Assembly (NCBI RefSeq): GCF_009184865.1
Contig: NZ_CP045096.1
Span: forward strand, 5,146,001 to 5,210,000
Length of the DNA: 64,000 bases
Source of the DNA: Streptomyces phaeolivaceus
GTDB lineage: Bacteria; Actinomycetota; Actinomycetes; Streptomycetales; Streptomycetaceae
Direction of reading: 5' to 3'
The notes below the pieces were generated by a model. That model saw only the letters and a program-made list of their open reading frames with translations, was not told the DNA's origin and made no database searches. Of the stretch, positions 30,683-40,373 are shown piece by piece. The translations under genes and the position numbers were made by a program. Numbering within the stretch: position 1 is the first letter of the stretch; each line of letters opens with the position of its first letter.

Positions 30683-30700
30683 CCGGGGCACATGCCCCGG
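30683..30700 (-). terminator. Weak palindrome after ino1
   Basis: CCGGGGCA and TGCCCCGG flank two bases, 30 bp past the ino1 stop. The loop is too tight for a normal hairpin, so the terminator role is doubtful. Confidence 0.3.
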
Positions 30701-30731
30701 AGACCCTCAACAGCCCACTACGAACGCCCGG

Positions 30732-31814
30732 TCAGCGCTCGACCTCGCCCTTGATGAACTTCTCGACGTTCTCACGGGCCTCGTCGTCGAAGTACTGCAC
30801 CGGCGGGGACTTCATGAAGTACGAGGACGCCGACAGGATCGGACCCCCGATACCGCGGTCCTTGGCGATCTTCGCGGCGCGCAGGGCGTCGATGATGACA
30901 CCGGCGGAGTTCGGGGAGTCCCAGACCTCGAGCTTGTACTCCAGGTTCAGCGGGACGTCACCGAAGGCGCGGCCCTCAAGACGGACGTACGCCCACTTGC
31001 GGTCGTCGAGCCAGGCGACGTAGTCGGACGGGCCGATGTGGACGTTCTTCTCGCCCAGTTCCCGGTCGGGGATCTGGGAGGTGACGGCCTGGGTCTTGGA
31101 GATTTTCTTGGACTCCAGGCGGTCACGCTCGAGCATGTTCTTGAAGTCCATGTTGCCGCCGACGTTCAGCTGCATCGTGCGGTCCAGGACCACGCCCCGG
31201 TCCTCGAACAGCTTCGCCATCACGCGGTGCGTGATGGTGGCGCCGACCTGCGACTTGATGTCGTCGCCCACGATCGGGACGCCCGCCTCGACGAACTTGT
31301 CCGCCCATTCCTTGGTGCCGGCGATGAAGACCGGCAGGGCGTTGACGAAGGCGACCTTGGCGTCGATGGCGCACTGGGCGTAGAACTTCGCTGCGTCCTC
31401 GGAACCGACGGGCAGGTAGCAGACGAGAACGTCGACCTGCTTGTCCCTGAGGATCTGGACCACGTCGACCGGGGTCTCGGCGGACTCCTCGATGGTCTCG
31501 CGGTAGTACTTGCCGAGACCGTCGAGGGTGTGGCCGCGCTGCACGGTCACACCCGTGGCCGGCACGTCACAGATCTTGATGGTGTTGTTCTCGGAGGCGC
31601 CGATGGCGTCCGAGAGGTCCAGACCGACCTTCTTGGCGTCGACATCGAAGGCGGCGACGAACTCCACGTCGCTGACGTGGTACTCACCGAACTGCACATG
31701 CATGAGGCCCGGGACCTTCGACGCCGGGTCGGCGTCCTTGTAGTACTCGACTCCCTGCACCAGCGACGCGGCGCAGTTGCCCACACCGACGACGGCTACG
31801 CGAACCGAACCCAT
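30732..31814 (-). CDS. ino1: Inositol-3-phosphate synthase
   Basis: NAD-dependent cyclisation of glucose-6-phosphate to myo-inositol phosphate, the precursor of phosphatidylinositol and mycothiol in actinobacteria. 360 aa from the ATG at 31814 with GGGAGC upstream. The NAD motif is [20 protein letters not shown]. The SxxN/K-rich catalytic region includes [21 protein letters not shown] and [14 protein letters not shown], and the family signature is [17 protein letters not shown]. It is 45 bp downstream of padR on the same strand, so the two probably form a unit controlled by the padR operator. Confidence 0.95.
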   Translation of the reverse strand: MGSVRVAVVGVGNCAASLVQGVEYYKDADPASKVPGLMHVQFGEYHVSDVEFVAAFDVDAKKVGLDLSDAIGASENNTIKICDVPATGVTVQRGHTLDGLGKYYRETIEESAETPVDVVQILRDKQVDVLVCYLPVGSEDAAKFYAQCAIDAKVAFVNALPVFIAGTKEWADKFVEAGVPIVGDDIKSQVGATITHRVMAKLFEDRGVVLDRTMQLNVGGNMDFKNMLERDRLESKKISKTQAVTSQIPDRELGEKNVHIGPSDYVAWLDDRKWAYVRLEGRAFGDVPLNLEYKLEVWDSPNSAGVIIDALRAAKIAKDRGIGGPILSASSYFMKSPPVQYFDDEARENVEKFIKGEVER

Positions 31815-31858
31815 TCCGGTTGCTCCCTGTGTGTACGAGTGAGGTCCTGGCAGGGACC

Positions 31859-32539
31859 TCACGTGGTGGTGTCGCCGGGCGCATCCGGCCGGGGGGTTTC
31901 CCCGGGCCGGGGCAGGGCGCCCGGCGCTCCCTCTGTGGTGTCGCGAGCGGGTTCTCCGTGGGCGGGGCCCTTCAGGTCCCGGCCCGCCCGCTCGCTCTCG
32001 ATGAGCTCGTTCAGCCAGCGCACTTCGCGCTCCACGGACTCCATCCCGTGGCGCTGGAGCTCGAGCGTGTAGTCGTCGAGGCGCTCGCGGGTGCGTGCCA
32101 GGGAGGCACGCATCTTCTCCAGCCGTTCCTCCAAACGGCTGCGACGGCCCTCCAGGACGCGCATGCGCACATCACGGGAGGTCTGCCCGAAGAACGCGAA
32201 GCGAGCGGCGAAGTGCTCGTCCTCGTAGGCATCGGGACCCGTCTGCGAGAGCAGCTCCTCGAAGTGCTCCTTACCTTCCGCCGTCAACCGGTAGACGATC
32301 TTGGCGCGGCGTCCCGTGAGCGGGGCGGCGGCAGCATCCTCCGGGGTACCCGCCGATTCCTCGATCAACCAGCCGTTGGCGACCAGCGTCTTGAGGCAGG
32401 GGTAGAGCGTCCCGTAGCTGAACGCCCGGAACACGCCCAACGACGTGTTGAGCCGTTTGCGCAGCTCGTAACCGTGCATCGGGGCTTCGCGGAGCAGACC
32501 GAGGACAGCGAACTCGAGTATCCCGGAGCGCCGGCTCAT
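31859..32539 (-). CDS. PadR family transcriptional regulator
   Basis: 226-aa repressor-type protein. The winged helix at the N terminus ([42 protein letters not shown], then [18 protein letters not shown]) is the PadR domain. A long helical dimerisation segment ([36 protein letters not shown], about 128-163) is the Vir-type C-terminal domain. The Pro/Gly tail is disordered. A 21-bp inverted repeat stands about 50 bp upstream. Effector unknown; the ino1 linkage points to inositol or mycothiol supply. Confidence 0.92.
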   Translation of the reverse strand: MSRRSGILEFAVLGLLREAPMHGYELRKRLNTSLGVFRAFSYGTLYPCLKTLVANGWLIEESAGTPEDAAAAPLTGRRAKIVYRLTAEGKEHFEELLSQTGPDAYEDEHFAARFAFFGQTSRDVRMRVLEGRRSRLEERLEKMRASLARTRERLDDYTLELQRHGMESVEREVRWLNELIESERAGRDLKGPAHGEPARDTTEGAPGALPRPGETPRPDAPGDTTT

Positions 32540-32589
32540 CGTCGCCTCCCCTCTCCCGCTGGCCCTGTCGTCACGGTTTATGCCGAGCT

Positions 32590-32610
32590 GATGTATCGAC
32601 TCGATACATC
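32590..32610. promoter_or_regulatory. Probable PadR operator
   Basis: A perfect inverted repeat: arm GATGTATCGA and its complement around one central C. The ATGTAT/ATACAT core matches the operators known for PadR proteins. It is AT-rich for this genome and lies in the padR promoter region. Confidence 0.75.
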
Positions 32611-32912
32611 CAGACGATAGAACGCCCCTACGGATGCGACAAGTGGGGATCCGGTGAACGGGGTCACATCACCGATCAGTAGGAAGCAAGTTGCCTGATT
32701 TGGGGTGAAGTTCGGTGCTCAGTGGGTTTTGGCGGTGCGTAGTCTGTGCGGCATGCACACCACCGGGAACCGAGTGACGTTTGAGCACGTAGTGGTCCTG
32801 GGTGCGGTACGGATGAATACCCACACGACCGCATCCGTACTTCGGGGGGACCGGAAACCAGCCGCCGTTTCCAGGCGCGCACGGGTGCGCCTGCCCGAGG
32901 AGTAGTCGTTCG
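32611..32912. other. padR-PBP divergent region
   Basis: A 300-bp divergent region holding the promoters of padR and the penicillin-binding protein gene. A short frame (ATG 32813 or upstream ATG 32753, stop TAG 32903-32905) ends inside the PBP ribosome site and would encode MNTHTTASVLRGDRKP and a basic tail. It could be a leader peptide, but no ribosome site supports it. Confidence 0.35.
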
Positions 32913-35585
32913 ATGAGCGAGCACCGTCGCAAACCGCCGCAGCCGCAGGGAGGCGGACGTGCCGCGGCCCGACGCGGCCAGTCGGCGTCCTCCGGCCGCC
33001 GCGCGGCACCGCCGGGCGCCACCGGGTCACTTTCCGACACCTATGGCGCGGGGGGTGAGGAGAACCATTACGAGGGCCGTGCCGCGTCTCGGCGGGCGTC
33101 GCAGAGAAGCACCGGCATGGCCGCCGGCGCAGGTGGCGGTCGCCGCAGAGCCGCCGAACCCACGGGGCGCGGACCGGGCCGCGGTCGTGGACGCGCCGCT
33201 CCACCGGGGAAGAAGCGCTTTATCGATTACCCGCGTGCCGGCAAGTACGGAGCCATGCGCTGGGTCCCGTCGTGGCGCCAGGTGACAGGACTGCTCATCG
33301 GGTTCTTCGGAAGCCTGGTGGCCGCGGCCGGCATCGGATACGCGGTCGTGGCCGTGCCCAACGCGGCCGAGGCCGCGACAGCGCAGAACAACGTCTATTA
33401 CTGGTCGGACGGCTCGCAGATGGTCGCGACGGGTGGTGAGGTCAACCGCCAGATCATCGCGTACGAGAAGATCCCCAAGGCGATGCGCTACGCCGTCATG
33501 TCGGCCGAGAACAAGACGTTCGAGACCGACAGCGGCGTCGACCCCATGGGTATCGCCCGCGCCGTCGTCAACATGGCCAAGGGTGGTCAGACGCAGGGTG
33601 GTTCGACCATCACCCAGCAGTACGTGAAGAACGCCATGCTCGACGACCAGTCGCAGACGCTGTCCCGGAAGGTGAAGGAACTCTTCATCTCTGTGAAGGT
33701 GGGCGCGTCCGTCGACAAGGACGAGATCATGCGCGGCTACCTGAACACGGCCTACTTCGGCCGTGGCGCCTACGGTCTGCAGGCGGCCGCCCGTACGTAC
33801 TTCGGTGTGGACGCGGAGAAGCTCAACCCCAGTCAGTGCGCCTTCCTCGCCGCTGTCCTCAAGGGCGCGACGTACTACGACCCGGCCGGAGCGACGTCGA
33901 TCGACCCGGCGGCCACGTCTCAGGCGAACACCAAGCGGGCCACGGAACGCTGGATCTGGATCTTCAACGAGATGGTCAAGGACAACCATCTGTCGGCGGC
34001 CGAGCGGGCCAAGTACCCGGACTTCCCCAAGATCCAGCGTCCTCGCTCCAACGCCCAGCTGGGAGGCCAGATCGGCTACCTCGTCGACACGGCCAAGGGC
34101 TACATCCTCAACAACACGAAGATCACGCAGAAGCAGCTCGAGCAGGGCGGCTTCGAGATCCACACGACCTTCGACAAGGACAAGGTCAAGGAACTCGAGA
34201 AGGCTGTGAACAAGGTCCGGAAGGAGAACATCAAGCCGGATCTGCGCCCGGATACCGACACCCATGTGCAGTTCGGTGGCGCGTCGGTGAGTCCGAAGTC
34301 CGGCGCCATCGAGGCGATCTACGGCGGTGAGGACGCCACCAAGCACTTCACCAACAACGCCGACGTCACCGGAGCCCAGGTCGGCTCGGTGTTCAAGCCG
34401 TACGTCCTGGCGGCAGCCATGACCTGGGGCAAGCGCGATCCCGACCTCGATCCGGATCAGGCACAGGACGAGCGGACCATCGTCTCGCCGAAGAGCCTCT
34501 ACAACGGCAAGAACAACCTCAAGATCAGGGACTACAACGGCGAGATCTGGACCAACGAAGAGGGCAAGGAGTGGCTGCAGGCCAACGACGGCGACGAGTC
34601 GTACGGCAGTGCGCCGAAGTACCAGATCGATCTCCGTGAGGCGATGCGGGTCTCGGCGAACTCCCCCTACGTGCAGTTGGGTATGGACGTCGGTCTGGAC
34701 CGGGTGAAGGAGGCGGCCATCGAGGCGGGCCTCAAGAAGGACAGCCTCACTGGCACGGGCTTCCCGTCGTTCTCCATCGGTATCTCCGATCCCAGCGCGA
34801 TCCGTATGGCGGGCTCCTACGCGACCTTCGCCGCCAGCGGCAAGCAGAACGACCCGTTCTCGGTGAAGACGGTCGAGTACGAGGGCCTGACGGTGTTCGA
34901 CCACGACGAGGTCTCCAAGCCCAAGCGGGCCTTCACGGCTGCGGTGGCCGACAACGTCACCGATGTCCTCAAGACCGTCGTCGACGAGGGCACCGGTACG
35001 TCGGCTCAGCTGACCGGCCGTGAGGTGGCGGGCAAGACCGGTACCACCGACGGCAACAAGTCGGCCTGGTTCGTCGGGTACACCCCGCAGCTGTCGACCG
35101 CGATCAGCATGTACCGCATGGACGACGACGAGTCGAACAAGAACCGCACGTTCCTGGAGATGTACGGCACGGGCGGTCAGGAGACGATCCACGGTGCCTC
35201 GTTCCCGGCCGAGATCTGGCACGACTACATGGAGGACGCGCTCAAGGGTGTGGAGCCGGAGGACTTCCCGGAGCCCGAGCCGATCGGTGTGATCGTCAAC
35301 GACGATCCGGACCCGACGCCGACCCCGACGCCGACCCAGTCCGAGGAGGAAGAGGACCCCGAGCCGAGCCCGACGCCGACCGAGAGCGAGATCCTGCCCT
35401 CACCGTCGCCCAGCGAGACCTGCACCAACCCGTTCGACACCACCTGTGAGGAGACGGGAGGCACGGACACGGGAGGTACGGATGTCGGTGGCACCGATGG
35501 CGGGGTGACAGCGTCACCGAGTGAGCCGGAGGACGATTCGAGAGGCAACCAGAACGGGGGACTCTTCGGAGGGAACGACGGGTAG
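32913..35585 (+). CDS. Class A penicillin-binding protein (transglycosylase/transpeptidase)
   Basis: 890-aa bifunctional peptidoglycan polymerase. The ATG at 32913 has GAGGAG upstream. A basic Arg/Gly-rich cytoplasmic tail of about 120 residues precedes the signal anchor (VTGLLIGFFGSLVAAAGIGYAVVAV). The GT51 glycosyltransferase has SAENKTFETDSGVDPMG with the catalytic Glu, then GGSTITQQYVKN. The transpeptidase has the nucleophile motif GSVFKPY (SxxK), then SANSPY (SxN), then GKTGTTDG (KTG). The C-terminal 110 residues are a Pro/Thr/Glu then Gly/Thr-rich wall-spanning tail. It is followed by a terminator and parS sites. Confidence 0.96.
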   Translation: MSEHRRKPPQPQGGGRAAARRGQSASSGRRAAPPGATGSLSDTYGAGGEENHYEGRAASRRASQRSTGMAAGAGGGRRRAAEPTGRGPGRGRGRAAPPGKKRFIDYPRAGKYGAMRWVPSWRQVTGLLIGFFGSLVAAAGIGYAVVAVPNAAEAATAQNNVYYWSDGSQMVATGGEVNRQIIAYEKIPKAMRYAVMSAENKTFETDSGVDPMGIARAVVNMAKGGQTQGGSTITQQYVKNAMLDDQSQTLSRKVKELFISVKVGASVDKDEIMRGYLNTAYFGRGAYGLQAAARTYFGVDAEKLNPSQCAFLAAVLKGATYYDPAGATSIDPAATSQANTKRATERWIWIFNEMVKDNHLSAAERAKYPDFPKIQRPRSNAQLGGQIGYLVDTAKGYILNNTKITQKQLEQGGFEIHTTFDKDKVKELEKAVNKVRKENIKPDLRPDTDTHVQFGGASVSPKSGAIEAIYGGEDATKHFTNNADVTGAQVGSVFKPYVLAAAMTWGKRDPDLDPDQAQDERTIVSPKSLYNGKNNLKIRDYNGEIWTNEEGKEWLQANDGDESYGSAPKYQIDLREAMRVSANSPYVQLGMDVGLDRVKEAAIEAGLKKDSLTGTGFPSFSIGISDPSAIRMAGSYATFAASGKQNDPFSVKTVEYEGLTVFDHDEVSKPKRAFTAAVADNVTDVLKTVVDEGTGTSAQLTGREVAGKTGTTDGNKSAWFVGYTPQLSTAISMYRMDDDESNKNRTFLEMYGTGGQETIHGASFPAEIWHDYMEDALKGVEPEDFPEPEPIGVIVNDDPDPTPTPTPTQSEEEEDPEPSPTPTESEILPSPSPSETCTNPFDTTCEETGGTDTGGTDVGGTDGGVTASPSEPEDDSRGNQNGGLFGGNDG

Positions 35586-35605
35586 CTCCACGTCCGCCGG
35601 ACTGT

Positions 35606-35619
35606 GTTTCACGTGAAAC
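35606..35619. promoter_or_regulatory. parS site 8
   Basis: Exact match 20 bp after the PBP stop, directly abutting the terminator stem at 35620. Confidence 0.95.
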
Positions 35620-35655
35620 AAGGGCCACCGCACCGATCAAGGTGCGGTGGCCCTT
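35620..35655 (+). terminator. PBP gene terminator
   Basis: A perfect 15-bp stem (arm AAGGGCCACCGCACC) and a 6-base loop; the stem ends CCCTT. Confidence 0.85.
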
Positions 35656-35694
35656 GCCGTGTCCCCAAGAGGCCGGGTAGGGACGACGGCTCAT

Positions 35695-35708
35695 GTTTCA
35701 CGTGAAAC
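35695..35708. promoter_or_regulatory. parS site 9
   Basis: Exact match; the palindrome extends to 26 bp (35689-35714). It lies between the PBP terminator and the next gene. Confidence 0.95.
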
Positions 35709-35778
35709 ATGAGCGTGGCCCACGGCGGATGCGATGGTCCTCGGCGTATTCCTAGGCGCGTACGGCAGGATGTGCGGC

Positions 35779-37278
35779 ATGCCTAGTGCAGAGACGACGC
35801 GAGTGAGTACGGACGAGCCGGAGCCGGTGCGGCCGACCAAGGAGGACGAGGTCGCTTCGACCGGCAGCGAGCTGATCGGCGGCCCGATCGGGCGGCGGGC
35901 GCTGCTCGGCACGTCCTGGTGGACACCGGTGCGGGTCGTCGCACTGGTGGCGATCGGCGTGTTCGCGCTGGGCATGGTCCAGAAGCTGCCCTGCTACGAC
36001 GGTGCCTGGTTCTTCGGAGCCAGCTCCCAGTACACGCACGCCTGCTACTCGGACATCCCGCACCTCTACCAGGGGCGTGGGTTCGCCGACGGGTTGGTGC
36101 CGTACTTCGACAAGATCCCCGGCGACATGGAGTACCTCGAGTACCCGGTGCTGACCGGTGTGTTCATGGAGGTCGCCGCCTGGCTCACCCCGGGCAGCGG
36201 CACCATCCAGGAACAAGAGCAGTGGTACTGGATGGTCAACGCCGGGATGCTGATGGTGTGCGCGGCGGTCATCGCGGTCTGCTGTGCGCGCATCCACCGT
36301 CGGCGCCCCTGGGACGGCCTCCTGGTGGCCCTGGCGCCCGCTTTCGCGCTGACCGCCACGATCAACTGGGACCTCCTCGCCGTGGCCCTGCTGGCTGCCG
36401 CGATGCTGATGTGGTCGCGCCGGCGCCCCCTCGCCTTCGGTGTGCTGATCGGGCTCGCCACGGCCGCCAAGTTCTATCCGTTCCTGGTGCTCGGACCGCT
36501 CTTCGTGCTGTGCTGGCGAGCGGGCAAATGGCGTGCCTTCGCGACGGCCCTGCTCGGCGCCGTCGGGGCCTGGCTCGCGGTGAACGTTCCGGTGATGCTC
36601 CTGGCACCCGACGGGTGGTCGAAGTTCTACCGCTTCAGCCAGGAACGCGGCGTCGACTTCGGATCCTTCTTCCTCGTCCTCTCGCAACGGCTGAACATCC
36701 AGATCACCGCCGAGACGGCAAACACCTACGCGATGGTCTCGATGGTGCTCGTCTGCGCCGGCATCGCCGCGCTCACGCTCACCGCCCCGCGCCGCCCGCG
36801 CTTCGCGCAGCTCGCCTTCCTGATCGTCGCGGCCTTCATCCTCACCAACAAGGTCTACTCACCGCAGTACGTGCTCTGGCTGGTCCCGCTTGCCGCGCTG
36901 GCCCGGCCCCGCTGGCGGGACTTCCTCATCTGGCAGGCGTGCGAGGTCGCGTACTTCCTGGGGATCTGGATGTACCTCGCGTACACGACCAGCGGGGACG
37001 CCCACAAGGGTCTGCCGGCCGAGGGCTATCAACTCGCCATCATGGCTCACCTGTTGGGGACGCTCTATCTCTGCGTCATCGTCGTGCGGGACATCTTCAT
37101 GCCCGACCGGGACGTGGTGCGCCGGGCGGGTGACGACGATCCCTCCGGCGGCGTGCTCGACGGTGCGCAGGACGTTCATGTCTACGGCGCGGCGGCCCGT
37201 CCCTCGAGGCACGCGATGCACTTCGAAGGGCCGCAGGTGGAGTGGGGCAACCGTGGACCGGAGGAAAGTTCGCTCTGA
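35779..37278 (+). CDS. GT87 family (DUF2029) membrane glycosyltransferase
   Basis: 499 aa from the ATG at 35779 (AGGA upstream). A polyprenol-phosphate-sugar-dependent mannosyltransferase-like protein with about ten transmembrane helices. A short cytoplasmic N terminus precedes helix 1 (VVALVAIGVFALGMVQ). The first outer loop carries an acidic Asp/Glu-rich active-site candidate region (YSDIPHLYQGRGFADGLVPYFDKIPGDMEYLEYPVLTG). FALTATINWDLLAVALLAAAM and FLILTNKVYSPQYVLWLVPL are typical of GT-C87. The acceptor is unknown; wall or lipoglycan building is likely from the neighbours. Confidence 0.85.
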   Translation: MPSAETTRVSTDEPEPVRPTKEDEVASTGSELIGGPIGRRALLGTSWWTPVRVVALVAIGVFALGMVQKLPCYDGAWFFGASSQYTHACYSDIPHLYQGRGFADGLVPYFDKIPGDMEYLEYPVLTGVFMEVAAWLTPGSGTIQEQEQWYWMVNAGMLMVCAAVIAVCCARIHRRRPWDGLLVALAPAFALTATINWDLLAVALLAAAMLMWSRRRPLAFGVLIGLATAAKFYPFLVLGPLFVLCWRAGKWRAFATALLGAVGAWLAVNVPVMLLAPDGWSKFYRFSQERGVDFGSFFLVLSQRLNIQITAETANTYAMVSMVLVCAGIAALTLTAPRRPRFAQLAFLIVAAFILTNKVYSPQYVLWLVPLAALARPRWRDFLIWQACEVAYFLGIWMYLAYTTSGDAHKGLPAEGYQLAIMAHLLGTLYLCVIVVRDIFMPDRDVVRRAGDDDPSGGVLDGAQDVHVYGAAARPSRHAMHFEGPQVEWGNRGPEESSL

Positions 37279-37300
37279 GCGAACAGAGCACGGGCGCGCA

Positions 37301-37345
37301 ACGCGGAAGGCCGTACACGAGGTTCTTGTGTACGGCCTTCCGCGT
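37301..37345. terminator. Bidirectional terminator between GT87 and alanine racemase-like gene
   Basis: A perfect 18-bp stem (37301-37318 with 37328-37345, arm starting ACGCGGAAGGCCG) and a 9-base loop between convergent genes. Confidence 0.88.
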
Positions 37346-37400
37346 CGGACCGCGGACGATCCGCCCGACGACTCGCCCCCGCCCCCTGGCGCGGCAGGGG

Positions 37401-38432
37401 TCAGCGGTCGACGATCCGGTCGAACTGCGTGGTGGTGTGCCGCAGATGGGCCACCAGTTCCTCGCCGACCTTCGGCTCCGGGGCGTCCGACGGAACGAAG
37501 AGGATCGACACCTGCATGTGCGGTGGCTCGGCGAACCAGCGCTGCTTGCCGCCCCAGACGAACGGAGAAAGGTTCCGGTTGACCGTGGCGAGGCCCGCCC
37601 GCGCCACGCCCTTCGCGCGCGGCATGACGCCGTGCAGCGCCTTTGGTGCCTCCAGACCCACCCCGTGCGACGTACCGCCCGCCACGACCACCAGGAAGCC
37701 GTCGGAGGCCGCCTTCTGCTGCCGGTAGCCGAAGCGGTCGCCCTTGGCGACGCGGGTGACGTCCAGCACGGCCCCGCGGTACTCGGTCGCCTCGTGGTCG
37801 CCCAGCCACAGCCGCGTGCCGATACGAGCCCGGAAACGAGTCTGCGGGAACTGCTGCTGAAGGCGGATGAGGTCCTCGGACTTGAGGTGGCTGACGAACA
37901 TGGTGTGCAGCGGCAGACGGGCCGCGCGCAGGCGGTCCATCCAGCCGATGACCTCCTCGACGGCGTCCGAGCCGTCGGTGCGGTCCAGCGGCAGGTGGAT
38001 GGCGAAGCCCTCCAGGCGCACGTTCTCTATGGCCGCGTGGAGCTGGGGCAGCTCCTGTTCACTCACTCCGTGCCGCTTCATCGAGGACATGACCTCGATG
38101 ACGACACGGGCACCCACGAGGCCGTAGACGCCGTCGACCGACGATACGGAGCGGATGACGCGGTCGGGCAGGGGGACGGGCTCCTCCGCGCGTCGGTAGG
38201 GCGTCAGCACCAGCAGGTCACCGCTGAACCAGTCCTTGATCCGGGCGGCCTCGTACGTGGTGCCGACGGCGAGGATGTCCGACCCGAGGCGCGTGGCCTC
38301 TTCGGCCAGCTTCTCGTGCCCGAAGCCGTAGCCGTTGCCCTTGCAGACGGGGACGAGTCCCGGGAACTGCTCCTGAACGTGCTTGTGGTGTGCCCGCCAG
38401 CGCGCGGTGTCGACGTACAGGGTGAGCGCCAT
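37401..38432 (-). CDS. Alanine racemase N-terminal domain protein
   Basis: 343-aa fold-type III PLP protein. The PLP lysine is Lys31 in VCKGNGYGFGH, the alanine racemase signature. The barrel carries LAVGTTYEAARIKD and VVIEVMSSMKRHGV. The segment FVVAGGTSHGVGLEAPKALHGVMPRAKGVARAG resembles the racemase C-terminal beta domain. It is shorter than a housekeeping Alr and is probably a paralogue; D/L-alanine or serine racemisation for wall or antibiotic precursors is possible but unproven. It is 66 bp downstream of femX on the same strand, so they are likely co-transcribed. Confidence 0.8.
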   Translation of the reverse strand: MALTLYVDTARWRAHHKHVQEQFPGLVPVCKGNGYGFGHEKLAEEATRLGSDILAVGTTYEAARIKDWFSGDLLVLTPYRRAEEPVPLPDRVIRSVSSVDGVYGLVGARVVIEVMSSMKRHGVSEQELPQLHAAIENVRLEGFAIHLPLDRTDGSDAVEEVIGWMDRLRAARLPLHTMFVSHLKSEDLIRLQQQFPQTRFRARIGTRLWLGDHEATEYRGAVLDVTRVAKGDRFGYRQQKAASDGFLVVVAGGTSHGVGLEAPKALHGVMPRAKGVARAGLATVNRNLSPFVWGGKQRWFAEPPHMQVSILFVPSDAPEPKVGEELVAHLRHTTTQFDRIVDR

Positions 38433-38498
38433 GGACGGTCCCGGAACCTTTCTCGTGGCTGCGGTGTATCAGAGATATGGAAGCAAAAACGGGGGGTG

Positions 38499-39620
38499 TC
38501 AGCGCCGCGACATATAGATGTCGAGCGCCTTGTGGAGCAGCTTGTTCAGCGGGAAGTCCCACTCACCGAGGTATTCGGCGGCCTGTCCGCCGGTGCCCAC
38601 CTTGAACTGGATCAGGCCGAAGAGGTGATCCGTCTCGTCCAGCGAGTCGGAGATGCCGCGCAGGTCGTAGACGGTCGCGCCGAGGGCGTAGGCGTCGCGC
38701 AGCATGCGCCACTGCATCGCGTTCGAGGGCCGGACCTCACGGCCGATGTTGTCCGAGGCTCCGTAGGAGTACCAGACGTGCCCGCCGACGACCAGCATCG
38801 TCGCCGCGGACAGGTTCACCCCGTTGTGCCGGGCGAAGTAGAGCCGCATGCGGTTGGGGTCCTCGGTGTTGAGGGCCGTCCACATGCGCTGGAAGTACGA
38901 CAGCGGGCGGGGCCGGAAGCGGTCACGGACGGCCGTGATCTCGTACAGCCGCTGCCATTCCTCCAGGTCCTGATAGCCGCCCTGGACGACCTCGACGCCC
39001 GCCTTCTCGGCCTTCTTGATGTTTCGGCGCCACAACTGGTTGAAGTTCTTGTGGACCTCTTCCAGCGAGCGGTTGGCGAGCGGCACCTGGTAGACGTATC
39101 GGGGTTGTACGTCACCGAAGCCGGCCCCGCCGTCCTCGCCCTGCTGCCAGCCCATCCGGCGGAGCTTGTCCGCCACCTCGAAGGCACGCGGTTCGATGAA
39201 GTCGGCCTCAATGTCACGCAGGCGCTTCACGTCCGGGTTCTGGATGCCCGCCTTGATGGAGGTGGCCTCCCAGCGCCGGATGATCACCGGAGGTCCCATC
39301 TTCACCGAGAAGGCGCCCTGCTGCTTCAGATGGGCGAGCATCGGCTCCAGCCAGTCGGTCAGATTCGGCGTGAACCAGTTGATGACCGGGCCCTCTGGCA
39401 GATAGGCGAGATAGCGCTTGATCTTGGGCAACTGGCGGTACAGCACCAGGCCCGCGCCGACAATCTCACCGGTCTTGCCGTCGAACCACCCGAGGCTCTC
39501 TGAGCGCCACTCGGCCTTGACGTCGGCCCAGGCCGGGACCTGCATGTGGCTGGCCGAGGGCAGGCTCTGGATGTATGCCAGATGCTGCTCACGGCTGATC
39601 GTCCTCAGGGTCAGGCTCAT
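38499..39620 (-). CDS. femX: Peptidoglycan bridge formation glycyltransferase FemX
   Basis: 373-aa FemABX-family aminoacyltransferase that uses aminoacyl-tRNA to add the first residue (Gly in Streptomyces) of the interpeptide bridge to lipid II. It has two GNAT-like subdomains. Family features include GAGLVLYRQLPKIKRYLAYLPEGPVINW near 55-82, NFNQLWRRNIKKAEKAGVEV near 195-215, and the C-terminal RPSNAMQWRMLRDAYALGATVYDLRG. No coiled-coil tRNA-synthetase arm is seen, as expected for FemX. The product supports growth of the LL-Dap/Gly type wall. It is known to be essential in S. coelicolor. Confidence 0.92.
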   Translation of the reverse strand: MSLTLRTISREQHLAYIQSLPSASHMQVPAWADVKAEWRSESLGWFDGKTGEIVGAGLVLYRQLPKIKRYLAYLPEGPVINWFTPNLTDWLEPMLAHLKQQGAFSVKMGPPVIIRRWEATSIKAGIQNPDVKRLRDIEADFIEPRAFEVADKLRRMGWQQGEDGGAGFGDVQPRYVYQVPLANRSLEEVHKNFNQLWRRNIKKAEKAGVEVVQGGYQDLEEWQRLYEITAVRDRFRPRPLSYFQRMWTALNTEDPNRMRLYFARHNGVNLSAATMLVVGGHVWYSYGASDNIGREVRPSNAMQWRMLRDAYALGATVYDLRGISDSLDETDHLFGLIQFKVGTGGQAAEYLGEWDFPLNKLLHKALDIYMSRR

Positions 39621-39728
39621 TCGGGGCGCTCCTCGGGCTGGTGTGTCCCCATGGGTACAGGGGCTCCGGCTCTCGCGCCGAAGCCTACTGCGCCCTGCGG
39701 GCGCCTCGAATGGCCGTATGGAACCTGG

Positions 39729-39753
39729 GTCCCGGCCGACACGTGGCCGGGAC
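39729..39753 (-). terminator. Hairpin after small membrane protein gene
   Basis: A 9-bp stem (GTCCCGGCC with GGCCGGGAC) and a 7-base loop, 90 bp past the stop of the leftward gene that starts at 40158. Confidence 0.55.
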
Positions 39754-39843
39754 GTCAGGCGGTGTTATTCGGCCGCTTGGTCCGATGTAAGCCGATGGAC
39801 GGCAGGGAGCACGGTCCGTCAATTGTGCGGCCGGGGCACGGAG

Positions 39844-40158
39844 TCAGCCGATGACCCCGCCGAAAAGACCTCCGTGTGCCATGCCGAGGAAGAAACCGAC
39901 GGCTGAGGCACCGAGACCCACGATCAGGCCGAAGCGCTCACGGGTCGTCTCGGAGATGAACTGTCCGTACGCGCCGGTCAGAATGCCCACCAGCCCCGCC
40001 CAGGAACTCAGCAGATGCAGATGGTGGAACATCGCCGTGACGAAGGACAGCACGCCGAGCACGAGCGTCACGGCGAGCAGGGTGTCCTGCACGGGGTGGG
40101 GCTTGTCGTCGGTGGCGAGCAGAGAGCCGGCGATGTTGGGTCGCAATGTCTGTGCCAT
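39844..40158 (-). CDS. Small integral membrane protein of unknown function
   Basis: 104 aa from the ATG at 40158 with a strong AGGAGGTG site. Three predicted helices: TLLAVTLVLGVLSFVTAMF (about 30-48), WAGLVGILTGAYGQFI (about 55-70) and FGLIVGLGASAVGFFLGMA (about 78-97). A short polar N terminus (MAQTLRPNIAG) lies before them. It diverges from the rpsF operon. I know no function; it is conserved at this place in Streptomyces as far as I recall. Confidence 0.75.
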   Translation of the reverse strand: MAQTLRPNIAGSLLATDDKPHPVQDTLLAVTLVLGVLSFVTAMFHHLHLLSSWAGLVGILTGAYGQFISETTRERFGLIVGLGASAVGFFLGMAHGGLFGGVIG

Positions 40159-40373
40159 GGGGCACCTCCTGCGGAAGGCGGCGCATCGTAGCGCCATACA
40201 CACCCGATGTGTACAGATTGAGGGTCACCACCCCCGGATTTCAACCGGAAGCGGGTGTGCGGGTAGTCTGTACCCTCTGCACCGGTGTCTGCCCAGGCCA
40301 TGACAGGGATCCCTAGCGGGACCCCGATTGTCAGTGGCGGCGGATACCGTTGCGTACGCATCACAACCCTCCT

